This document shows, piece by piece, positions 1 through 6,947 of a DNA stretch of 35,332 nucleotides; the stretch's first letter is position 1; each line of letters begins with the position of its first letter. Made by a program: the position numbers and the translations under genes. Below the pieces are notes generated by a model that worked only from the letters and a program-made list of their open reading frames with translations, ran no database searches and had not been told where the DNA came from. Origin of the DNA: CAVXAE01 sp044225565 (GTDB lineage Bacteria; Pseudomonadota; Gammaproteobacteria; Steroidobacterales; Steroidobacteraceae); the NCBI GenBank assembly GCA_044225565.1, contig JBGAIL010000026.1, forward strand, positions 1 to 35,332, given 5' to 3'.

Positions 1-396
1 ATGCCGATGGCCGCCATGGTGGCGCTCACGGCGATTGTCTGGGTGCGGCTCTATTTCGAGCGCATCGGCGAAATGCGCGAACGGCGCATCCGCCCGCAGG
101 CGGTCGCCACCTCGCGCGAGATGGCCGCCGCGCTCACGCGCACGCAGGCGGCCGACAACCTGCGCAACCTGTTCGAGATCCCGGTGCTCTTCTACGCGCT
201 GTGCCTCGCGGTGACTTCGGTCGGCGGCGCCACTCCGCTCCTCGTCGACGGCGCCTGGGCTTATGTCGTGTTGCGGGCCGTGCACTCGCTGATCCACTGC
301 AGCTACAACCGGGTCATGCACCGCTTCGCGACCTATGTGGCGAGCACGGCGCTGCTGTTCGTGCTGTGGGCGGCGTTCGTGGCCCGTATGGTATAG
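1..396 (+). CDS. MAPEG family membrane protein (5' end may be cut)
   Basis: The 131-residue product has the MAPEG family pattern (membrane-associated proteins in eicosanoid and glutathione metabolism). It has an N-terminal hydrophobic helix, a basic loop with ERRIRPQ, then an N-x-x-N-L-F-E-I-P-V-L-F-Y motif near residues 52-65, and two or three further membrane helices. The NLFE-P-x-L-F-Y motif is the family hallmark. Bacterial MAPEG proteins sit in the inner membrane and most have no assigned substrate. The first base of the window is the A of an ATG, so I cannot tell whether this is the true start or an internal Met; relatives often begin a few residues earlier. It lies 69 bp upstream of hppA on the same strand, but nothing links the two functionally. 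Confidence 0.8.
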   Translation: MPMAAMVALTAIVWVRLYFERIGEMRERRIRPQAVATSREMAAALTRTQAADNLRNLFEIPVLFYALCLAVTSVGGATPLLVDGAWAYVVLRAVHSLIHCSYNRVMHRFATYVASTALLFVLWAAFVARMV

Positions 397-397
397 T
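389..397 (+). promoter_or_regulatory. candidate extended -10 promoter element for hppA
   Basis: TGGTATAGT overlaps the stop codon of the MAPEG gene. TATAGT matches five of six bases of the sigma-70 -10 box, and the preceding TGG fits the extended TGn element. No good -35 box is seen 17 bp upstream. Transcription would start near base 404, inside a small 6-bp inverted repeat (GCGGCC at 400-405, GGCCGC at 415-420). The element is inferred from sequence only. Confidence 0.3.
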
Positions 398-465
398 TCG
401 CGGCCTTTTTGGGGGGCCGCCGCCCCGCGCCGGCCGATTAGAACACTTCTGCTGGAGGTCTCCTG

Positions 466-2547
466 ATGGATGCCACGATGTGGCTGTGGCTCGCGGTCGC
501 CGCGGGTGTCGTTGCCGTGCTGTACGGCGTTCTCTCCACCGTTTCCGTCCTCGGCCTCCCTGCGGGCAATGCCCGCATGCAGGAAATCGCGGCAGCCGTC
601 CAGGCCGGCGCGAAGGCCTACCTCAACCGACAGTACACGACCATCGGCCTCGTCGGCGTCGTGCTGTTCGTCGTGATCGGCCTCACCCCGCTCGGCTGGG
701 CCACCGCGGGCGGCTTTGCCGTTGGCGCCCTCCTGTCGGGTGCGGCGGGCTATATCGGCATGAACATCTCGGTGCGCGCCAACGTGCGCACCGCCCAGGC
801 GGCCACCAATGGGCTCAATGCTGCCCTCAACGTCGCATTCCGCGGCGGCGCCATCACCGGAATGCTGGTCGTCGGCCTCGCGCTGCTGGGTGTCGCGGGC
901 TACTACGCTTTCCTGCGCACCGCGGTGGAGCCGGAACACGCGCTGCACGCCCTCGTCGGCCTCGCCTTCGGCGGCTCGCTCATCTCGATCTTCGCGCGTC
1001 TCGGCGGCGGCATCTTCACCAAGGGCGCGGACGTCGGCGCGGACCTGGTCGGCAAGGTGGAAGCCGGCATCCCCGAGGACGACCCGCGCAACCCCGCGGT
1101 GATCGCGGACAACGTCGGCGACAACGTGGGTGACTGCGCCGGCATGGCGGCCGACCTGTTCGAGACGTACGCGGTGACGCTCGTCGCGACCATGCTGCTC
1201 GGCGGCCTGCTGTTCGCCACGCAGGCCGACGAGGCGATCGCGCTCAACGCCGTCATCTATCCGCTGGCGCTCGGCGCCGCGTCGATCGTCGCCTCGATCC
1301 TCGGCACGTTCTTCGTGAGCACGCGCGAGGGCGGCAAGATCATGAACGCCCTCTACAAGGGCGTCATCGTCTCGGGCATCGTCTCGGCGGTCGCGTTCTA
1401 CTTCATCACGCAGAAGCTCATGCCGGACCAGGCTTCGGCCATGTTCGGCTGCACCCTGATCGGCCTCGGCCTCACTGCGGCGATGATCATCATCACCGAG
1501 TACTACACCGCCACGGAGTACAGCCCGGTACGCAAGGTCGCGGCGGCCTCGCAGACCGGCCACGCCACCAACATCATCGCCGGCCTCGGCGTGTCGATGA
1601 AGGCGACGGCGCTGCCCGTCATCGCGGTGTGCCTCGCGATCTGGGGCTCGTACGAGCTCGGCAGCTCGCAGCTCGTCGGCAACACCAACATGGGCCTCTA
1701 CGGCATCGCCATCGCGGCCACCGCGATGCTGTCGATGACCGGCATGATCGTGGCGCTGGATGCGTATGGCCCCATCACCGACAACGCGGGCGGCATCGCG
1801 GAGATGGCCGGCCTGCCGAAGGAAGTGCGCAACATCACCGATCCGCTCGACGCGGTGGGCAACACCACGAAGGCCGTCACCAAGGGCTACGCCATCGGCT
1901 CGGCCGGCCTCGCGGCCCTCGTGCTCTTCGCGGACTACACGCACAACCTCGAAGCCGCGGGCAAGCTCGTGGAGTTCTCGCTCTCCGACCCGGCCGTGAT
2001 CATCGGCCTCTTCATCGGTGGCCTCGTGCCCTACCTCTTCGGCGCCATGGCGATGGAAGCGGTGGGTCGCGCGGCGGGCGCGGTGGTGAACGAGGTTCGC
2101 CGCCAGTTCCGCGAGATCAAGGGCATCATGGAAGGCACGGCGAAACCGGACTACTCGAAGGCGGTGGACCTGCTCACGCGCGCCGCCATCCGGGAGATGA
2201 TCATCCCCTCGGTGCTGCCGATCCTCGTGCCGGTGGTGCTGTGGCTCGCGCTCGATCACCTCATGGGCCCGGGCGCCGGCGTGCGCGCGCTGGGCGGCCT
2301 GCTGATCGGCACCATCGTCACCGGCCTCTTCGTCGCCATCTCCATGACCACCGGCGGTGGCGCATGGGACAACGCGAAGAAGTACATCGAGGAAGGCAAC
2401 TTCGGCGGCAAGGGCTCGGATGCCCACAAGGCCGCGGTGACGGGCGATACCGTGGGCGATCCTTACAAGGACACCGCGGGGCCGGCGATCAACCCGCTCA
2501 TCAAGATCATCAACATCGTGGCACTGATGCTGGTGCCGCTGCTGTAA
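466..2547 (+). CDS. hppA: K+-independent membrane H+-translocating pyrophosphatase
   Basis: This 693-residue polytopic inner-membrane protein hydrolyses pyrophosphate and pumps protons outward (family M-PPase). The catalytic region around residues 185-230 holds the DVGADLVGKVE motif and the DNVGDNVGDCAGMAAD motif that bind Mg-pyrophosphate. A second metal-binding stretch, DNAGGIAEM, lies near residue 443, and the C-terminal GDTVGDPYKDTAGPA motif is intact. The GNTTKAVTKG stretch (residues 465-474) has Lys469 and Thr472, where K+-dependent members have Ala and Gly/Ala; from family knowledge this marks a K+-independent H+ pump. The start is supported by GGAGG at 454-458, seven bases before the ATG. 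A strong terminator follows, so the gene is probably transcribed alone or with the MAPEG gene. Confidence 0.97.
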   Translation: MDATMWLWLAVAAGVVAVLYGVLSTVSVLGLPAGNARMQEIAAAVQAGAKAYLNRQYTTIGLVGVVLFVVIGLTPLGWATAGGFAVGALLSGAAGYIGMNISVRANVRTAQAATNGLNAALNVAFRGGAITGMLVVGLALLGVAGYYAFLRTAVEPEHALHALVGLAFGGSLISIFARLGGGIFTKGADVGADLVGKVEAGIPEDDPRNPAVIADNVGDNVGDCAGMAADLFETYAVTLVATMLLGGLLFATQADEAIALNAVIYPLALGAASIVASILGTFFVSTREGGKIMNALYKGVIVSGIVSAVAFYFITQKLMPDQASAMFGCTLIGLGLTAAMIIITEYYTATEYSPVRKVAAASQTGHATNIIAGLGVSMKATALPVIAVCLAIWGSYELGSSQLVGNTNMGLYGIAIAATAMLSMTGMIVALDAYGPITDNAGGIAEMAGLPKEVRNITDPLDAVGNTTKAVTKGYAIGSAGLAALVLFADYTHNLEAAGKLVEFSLSDPAVIIGLFIGGLVPYLFGAMAMEAVGRAAGAVVNEVRRQFREIKGIMEGTAKPDYSKAVDLLTRAAIREMIIPSVLPILVPVVLWLALDHLMGPGAGVRALGGLLIGTIVTGLFVAISMTTGGGAWDNAKKYIEEGNFGGKGSDAHKAAVTGDTVGDPYKDTAGPAINPLIKIINIVALMLVPLL

Positions 2548-2594
2548 GCGTCACCGCCCCGCGCCAGCGGGGCTGGCATGACGTGTCGATCGGA

Positions 2595-2622
2595 GACCCG
2601 GCCTCGCGCCGGGTCTTTTTTT
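2595..2622 (+). terminator. rho-independent terminator after hppA
   Basis: A perfect 8-bp stem (GACCCGGC at 2595-2602 and GCCGGGTC at 2608-2615) with a five-base loop is followed by seven T residues (2616-2622). It starts 47 bp after the hppA stop. The small gene on the other strand ends further right at 2693, so this serves mainly hppA. Confidence 0.88.
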
Positions 2623-2692
2623 GGCGAAGCCGGGAAGCGCGCAGTGGCGGCGTGATTGTGCTGCTCTGCACGCGAGGCAGTGCGGGTTGGCC

Positions 2693-2992
2693 TTACGCGC
2701 GACCCGCGCGAGTCTCGGTGAGCATGGTGCTCACGAGTTGATTGAGCCGGTGGCAATACGCCGCCACTTCCGACTCCGTTTGCGATTCCTTCGTGGCCAG
2801 CGCGGTGCTGATGTCCGCCAGGCGCCGCTCCATGCGGCCATCCACTCGCAGACGCCGCGTGAGCACGGCGCTCACGCACGAAGTGATCTCGGCATCGAGC
2901 GCCCGCGCCTCGGTTCCGGCGATCTCGACACCGTCCAGCTCGTTGGGACATCCCGCCTGCAAATGCTCTCGCCAGAGTTGGGCCAGCTGCAT
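2693..2992 (-). CDS. small hypothetical protein, mostly helical
   Basis: The 99-residue product begins MQLAQLWREHLQAGC. It has no signal peptide, membrane segment or motif I recognise. Composition is that of a soluble alpha-helical protein: alternating acidic and basic residues, many Ala and Leu, and three Cys scattered at about positions 15, 39 and 80. The composition looks like real coding sequence, while other frames over the same bases give Arg/Ser-rich strings typical of antisense shadows. The ribosome-binding site is weak (an AAAAGAA-like stretch upstream of the ATG). It converges on hppA, with the hppA terminator between them. Function unknown. Confidence 0.55.
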   Translation of the reverse strand: MQLAQLWREHLQAGCPNELDGVEIAGTEARALDAEITSCVSAVLTRRLRVDGRMERRLADISTALATKESQTESEVAAYCHRLNQLVSTMLTETRAGRA

Positions 2993-3326
2993 GGTCTAGT
3001 TCTTTTCGCTGCAAGCTCGCGGTTTTCGAGGCGCCTTTCTTACCATGGTCCGGGGCGATGTGAACAGCCGCGATGCGCACCGCTTGCCGTCGGATCGACG
3101 CAGATCGCCTCCGTTTGCTGTGGTGCCGCCGCCCCGGGGCACGGCCAAGTCGTTGACCTTCAAGCCTCGGAACAGCGTGGACGATTGTTGTTTTTTGTTC
3201 CTGCCGGCACTGCCACGAATCGGCGCCCCCAAGGCACAGGCTCTTGGACCAGGCAGCCGCGGCCCCCATGTTGACGGCCCTGCCCCCGCGAGTGTGAACT
3301 CAGGGGTGCCATCCAGGAGCGCACGC
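2993..3326. other. intergenic stretch between the small unknown gene and msrB
   Basis: This 334-bp region separates two divergent genes. An open frame continues upstream of msrB through it, but its translation has no recognisable protein character. A T-rich patch lies near 3185-3200. A possible promoter for msrB is TTGACG at 3271-3276 with a poor -10 (TGTGAA, 3293-3298; 16-bp spacer). The only clear element is the msrB Shine-Dalgarno at 3315-3319. I see no RNA gene. Confidence 0.4.
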
Positions 3327-3740
3327 ATGACGTCCCGAGAGCCCTTCCCCGTGGAGAAGTCCGCAGAGGACTGGAAGCGCGAGTTGACGCCCGACCAGTA
3401 CCGGGTGCTGCGCGAGCATGGCACCGAGCGAGCCGGCACGAGCGCCCTGAATGCCGAGAAGCGCAAGGGTACGTTCCGCTGCGTGGCCTGCGGCGAGCCG
3501 CTGTTCGATTCCAGCACCAAGTACGAGAGCGGCAGCGGCTGGCCGAGCTTCTACGAGCCGCTCGCGGGCGCGGTAGGCACCGGCGAAGACGGCAGCCACG
3601 GCATGCGGCGGACCGAGGTGCACTGCGCGAAGTGCGGCGGGCACCTCGGGCACGTGTTCCCCGACGGCCCGCGGCCTACGGGAGAGCGCTATTGCATGAA
3701 CGGCGTGGCGTTGAAATTCGAGCCGGAAAAGGGCGACTGA
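3327..3740 (+). CDS. msrB: peptide-methionine (R)-S-oxide reductase MsrB
   Basis: The 137-residue cytoplasmic enzyme reduces methionine-R-sulfoxide in proteins. Zinc-binding CxxC pairs are at Cys52/Cys55 and Cys100/Cys103. The SGSGWPSFYEP block is at residues 68-78, HLGHVFPDGP at 106-115, and the catalytic Cys123 sits in RYCMNG. Position 70 is Ser where E. coli MsrB and several others carry Cys (SGCGWPSF), so thiol regeneration may use another cysteine or an external reductant. The ATG at 3327 is chosen because AGGAG (3315-3319) lies seven bases upstream; the in-frame extension upstream lacks family similarity. Alone on its strand and convergent with the reductase that follows. Confidence 0.96.
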   Translation: MTSREPFPVEKSAEDWKRELTPDQYRVLREHGTERAGTSALNAEKRKGTFRCVACGEPLFDSSTKYESGSGWPSFYEPLAGAVGTGEDGSHGMRRTEVHCAKCGGHLGHVFPDGPRPTGERYCMNGVALKFEPEKGD

Positions 3741-3864
3741 CCCCTGGGGTCCTCGCGATGACGCCGACCATCTGGCGCTCGCAGGCGCCGAGCTGGAGAT
3801 GCATCGATCCCGCAGTGCCCAGTGTGGGCCGCTAGCCGCAGCCGGCGGGATGAACCCTGCGTAG

Positions 3865-4734
3865 TCAGCCTTTCGGGAAGAGCTCCGTCTTCAACCGGAA
3901 ATCCGCGGAGATGTCCTCGTCTGCGTAGCCGCGCTCGATGAGCTCGGCATACTCGCCGAGCATGCGCTCGACCACGGGCAGCTGAGCTCCGAGCTTCGCC
4001 GCCATGTCGCGGCAGATGCGCAGGTCCTTGGCGTGCAGCCGTACCCGGAATCCCGCGGGAAACGCGCCACGAATCATGTTCGGCGCGCGGTTCACGAAGT
4101 ACCAGCTCGAGCCCGCGCCCTTGCCGAGCGTCTCCACCACTTTCTCGAGCGGCAGGCCCTGCGCTTTCGCGAAAGCCATGGCTTCGGCCACCGCCTGGAT
4201 GATGCCGGCGCACATGATCTGGTTGGTGGCCTTGGTCGCCTGGCCGCTGCCGCTGGGACCGAAGTAGGTCACCGTCTTGCCCATGACGCGGAGGATGGGC
4301 TGCGCGCGCTCGAAAGCCGCTGCGTCACCGCCCGCCATGATGGCCAGTGCCGCGTCGCGCGCCCCTTCCACTCCGCCGCTCACCGGGCAATCCAGGAATT
4401 GAGCACCACGTGCGGCCAGTGTCGCGGCCGCCTGCCGCGCGGCATCCGCGCTCACGGTGGAGCAATCGATGACCAGTGCGCCGGAGCGAACGGCGCCCTC
4501 GATCTGCTCGACGACGTCCAATACATCACCATCCGCGGAAACGCACAGCACCAGCGCGTCGACTTCCTTCGCGAGCGCCGCCGGCGACGCCGCGGCGATG
4601 CAACCGAGCTCCGTGGCGAGCGCCTGCGACTTCGACGCGGTGCGATTCCAGACGCCGGCCAGCAGGCCCGCCTTGTGGAGATTGCGCGCCATGTGCGCGC
4701 CCATGGCGCCGAGGCCGATGAATCCAGTGCGCAT
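3865..4734 (-). CDS. NAD(P)-dependent 3-hydroxyisobutyrate dehydrogenase-family reductase
   Basis: This 289-residue protein belongs to the beta-hydroxyacid dehydrogenase family, which includes 3-hydroxyisobutyrate dehydrogenase, tartronate semialdehyde reductase and glyoxylate/succinic semialdehyde reductases. The N-terminal Rossmann fold opens with GFIGLGAMGAHMARNL (residues 4-19). The NRT at 30-32 suggests NADP preference, as in glyoxylate/succinic semialdehyde reductases. The substrate motif DCPVSGG is at 115-121, and the catalytic Lys168 with Asn171 lies in KATNQ. The C-terminal all-helical domain is complete. GGAG lies six bases before the ATG. The stop of the upstream DUF3034 gene is 83 bp away on the same strand, but no pathway link is visible. 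The exact substrate cannot be assigned. Confidence 0.9.
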   Translation of the reverse strand: MRTGFIGLGAMGAHMARNLHKAGLLAGVWNRTASKSQALATELGCIAAASPAALAKEVDALVLCVSADGDVLDVVEQIEGAVRSGALVIDCSTVSADAARQAAATLAARGAQFLDCPVSGGVEGARDAALAIMAGGDAAAFERAQPILRVMGKTVTYFGPSGSGQATKATNQIMCAGIIQAVAEAMAFAKAQGLPLEKVVETLGKGAGSSWYFVNRAPNMIRGAFPAGFRVRLHAKDLRICRDMAAKLGAQLPVVERMLGEYAELIERGYADEDISADFRLKTELFPKG

Positions 4735-4817
4735 CGCCGACTCCGCCGTTCCGCGAAAAGGGCGGGAATCTTATCGCCCACCCGGGCGCTCCGCTCGGAA
4801 TATGCAGCGCCCCGTCG

Positions 4818-5711
4818 CTAGAGCGACGCCTGCAGCGACAGATACCAGCCGCGCTGATCCGGATGGGTGGCGATGTTGCCGAGATCCACGTAGGCGGCGG
4901 TCACGGAGAAGCTCTTGCCGGGAAACCACGCGAGAAAGCCATCCCAGGCATCCTGCTCCCTGAACGCGCTCAGTTTGTTCGGCTTCTGGCGGTATTCCGC
5001 GCCTAGCACGAGCGAGTCCGTCAGGAATGCCGCCACGGAGCCTTCCCCTTGCAGGCTCCGGCCATCGCTGCGATCGCCGCCGAAGCCGAGGATGCCGAAC
5101 TGGTTCGCGCGGGTGGCGCGCACGGTGGCGTTCACGAGCCATGTGCGAGAGAACGGGCCGGCGAGATAGACCTTCGTCGCGGCGAGGTAGAAGTCCACGT
5201 CCGACTCGTGTCGCGCGCCGATCAGCTGCGGGACCAAATCGAAGTCTGAATTCTCCTTGTACTGCGCGCCGAGCGCGAGCTGCGGCCACCAGCGGTCCTG
5301 GTCATACACCGCATCACCCAGCAGCCGCAGCTTGGCACCCACGATCGTCTGCTCGATGCGCTCGCCCGGCACCACGCCACCCAGATCGAAGCGCTGCCGC
5401 GCCACCGACAGCTCGAGCCGGTCGCGGATCCCGATGGCAAGTCCGCATATGTCGAGCCTGAACTCGTCCGGCTCGACGCGCGTGCAGCTCGCGCTTCCGC
5501 CGATCTGCCGGTCCGTGCCGAGGCCGGCAATCAGTGCCCAGGGAGTGAGTCCGCCTCCCGCGCTGCCCTCCACCTCCATGACGCCACCTGTGGCCAGAAG
5601 ACGCGCACCCGCCTGAGCGGACGATGCGGCGAGACCGACGGCGAGCGCAGCAGCGAGAGAAACGCCTACGCTGCCACATCTCCCGACTGGTGCCCGTCCT
5701 TTGCGACCCAT
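4818..5711 (-). CDS. DUF3034 family envelope protein
   Basis: The 297-residue product has a signal peptide (basic start, hydrophobic stretch, cleavage likely after AQA near residue 34). Next comes GARLLATGGVMEVEGSAGGG, the opening typical of DUF3034 proteins, and WALIAGLG. The rest is rich in alternating beta-strand patterns and ends in a short hydrophobic strand (WYLSLQASL), as expected for an outer-membrane beta-barrel; that is inference. The ATG at 5711 is preferred over one 51 bases upstream because GGAG lies six bases before it and the signal peptide then begins properly. It is transcribed away from the truncated hemoglobin operon, sharing a 160-bp regulatory gap. Molecular function unknown. 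Confidence 0.85.
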   Translation of the reverse strand: MGRKGRAPVGRCGSVGVSLAAALAVGLAASSAQAGARLLATGGVMEVEGSAGGGLTPWALIAGLGTDRQIGGSASCTRVEPDEFRLDICGLAIGIRDRLELSVARQRFDLGGVVPGERIEQTIVGAKLRLLGDAVYDQDRWWPQLALGAQYKENSDFDLVPQLIGARHESDVDFYLAATKVYLAGPFSRTWLVNATVRATRANQFGILGFGGDRSDGRSLQGEGSVAAFLTDSLVLGAEYRQKPNKLSAFREQDAWDGFLAWFPGKSFSVTAAYVDLGNIATHPDQRGWYLSLQASL

Positions 5712-5871
5712 TTCACACTCCGTTTCGAGGCGCCCGCCGATGCCCGACGCAAGGCTGCGCATTCTCCGCAGAGGCTCGCCGAAAAACCGTGAATTGTGAG
5801 TCGTTTAACGGGGTGCGGGCGCCTGCGCGGCTACCTTGCCGCTCATTAGTCTTCCCGCGACGCGGATTTCC

Positions 5872-6321
5872 ATGGCGCCAGCCGCATTCAGGACGAAGCT
5901 GACTCTCGTCGGCCTGCTCGCCTCGAGCAGCCTGTGCATTGCCGCGTCCCCCCGGGCCACGGGTGAGCTCTCGCTCTATGAGCGCATGGGCGGAGCCCCC
6001 ACCGTCGCCGCGGTGGTCGACGAGCTGATCGACCGCACCTCGGGCGACCCGAAGCTCAAACGCTCGTTCGATGGAGTGAGCCTCGATCACGTGAAGAAGA
6101 TGCTGACCGAGCAGCTCTGCTCGCTCACGGGCGGCGGCTGCACCTACTCCGGCGATTCGATGAAGGACGTCCACGCGGGACACGGAATCGACCAGGCCGA
6201 GTTCTACGGCATGGTCGAAATACTGCGCGACACGCTGCGTCGCCACGGTGTGGCCTTGCGAGAGCGCAACGAGCTCCTGGCCATCCTCGCGCCGATGAAG
6301 CGCGACGTCGTCGAACGGTGA
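5872..6321 (+). CDS. exported group 1 truncated hemoglobin
   Basis: The 149-residue product has an N-terminal signal-like segment (Arg7, Lys9, hydrophobic residues 10-25) followed by a 2/2 globin domain. Family landmarks are LYERMGG (35-41), LTGGGCTYSG (85-94) and KDVHAGHGI with proximal heme ligand His101. The helix-B position that is Tyr in many group 1 members (Tyr33 of M. tuberculosis HbN) aligns with Ile53, so the distal pocket would be apolar there. Two Cys, 83 and 90, flank the glycine motif. It probably binds heme and a gas such as O2 or NO in the periplasm. The ATG at 5872 is preferred over an upstream TTG because the signal peptide begins there. Its stop TGA shares one base with the next ATG, implying translational coupling. 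Confidence 0.88.
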   Translation: MAPAAFRTKLTLVGLLASSSLCIAASPRATGELSLYERMGGAPTVAAVVDELIDRTSGDPKLKRSFDGVSLDHVKKMLTEQLCSLTGGGCTYSGDSMKDVHAGHGIDQAEFYGMVEILRDTLRRHGVALRERNELLAILAPMKRDVVER

Positions 6322-6947
6322 TGCCGCGCCACGCAACCCGCTGGGCTCTCGCCTGCTGCCTGATCGTTTCGACGGCAGCCCGCGCGGGCGAGCTGAGCAT
6401 CGATGTGCGCGACCTGCAGGGCAACGCGCTCGCCGACGCGGTGGTGTTCGCTGAGCTCACCTCCGGCGTGCCGGCTCCCTCTGCGCAGCCCGCCAGGGCA
6501 GTCATCGACCAGGTCGACAAGCAGTTCGTGCCGCGCGTCAGCGTGATGCGCGCGGGCACGGTGGTCAGCTTCCCGAACAGCGACAACATCCGCCACTCGG
6601 TGTACTCGTTCTCGCCGGCCAAGGTCTTCACGACCAGGCTCTACGCCGGCCGCCAGTCCGAGCCCATCGCCTTCGACAAGGCCGGGGTGATCGTGCTCGG
6701 CTGCAACATCCACGACCGGATGCTGGCCTGGGCGGTCGTCGTCGACACGCCGCATTTCGCGAAGAGCGGGAACGATGGTGCCGCGCTGCTCAGGGACCTG
6801 CCAGCCGGCGAATACCGGCTCAATACCTGGTATCCCGGCCTCGCGCAGCCGATGGTGGAGACGGTCACGATCGCGGGCAGCGGCATCACGCAGCGCCAGG
6901 TCCGCATCGATGCTGCGCGTTCCCCGCTTCCCGGGACGCAGACATGA
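6321..6947 (+). CDS. periplasmic cupredoxin-like ('methylamine utilization'-type) protein
   Basis: The 208-residue product has a signal peptide ending around ARA at residues 20-22. The central domain (about 65-142) is cupredoxin-like: QFVPRVSVMRAGTVVSFPN resembles the strand pattern of plastocyanin-like proteins. Candidate type 1 copper ligands are His92 (NIRHSV), Cys128, His131 and Met134 (GCNIHDRM). The Cys-to-Met spacing is shorter than in plastocyanin, so the copper site is a prediction. A carboxypeptidase-regulatory-like beta stretch (LPAGEYRLNTWYPG) follows. Proteins of this type are often labelled methylamine utilization protein by database habit; no methylamine genes are nearby. It lies between the globin and the c-di-GMP gene, overlapping both by a few bases, so all three are one operon. 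Confidence 0.8.
   Translation: MPRHATRWALACCLIVSTAARAGELSIDVRDLQGNALADAVVFAELTSGVPAPSAQPARAVIDQVDKQFVPRVSVMRAGTVVSFPNSDNIRHSVYSFSPAKVFTTRLYAGRQSEPIAFDKAGVIVLGCNIHDRMLAWAVVVDTPHFAKSGNDGAALLRDLPAGEYRLNTWYPGLAQPMVETVTIAGSGITQRQVRIDAARSPLPGTQT

Noticed and set aside
3045..3326. N-terminal extension of msrB by 94 residues
   Set aside because: The extension has no family similarity or signal peptide, and AGGAG sits correctly before the ATG at 3327.
3739..3751. GACCCCTGGGGTC palindrome at the msrB stop as terminator
   Set aside because: The loop would be a single base and no T run follows, so it cannot form a normal terminator hairpin.
6321..6947. Assigning the cupredoxin-like gene to methylamine metabolism
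   Set aside because: No mau genes for methylamine dehydrogenase or amicyanin are nearby; the label comes from database habit.
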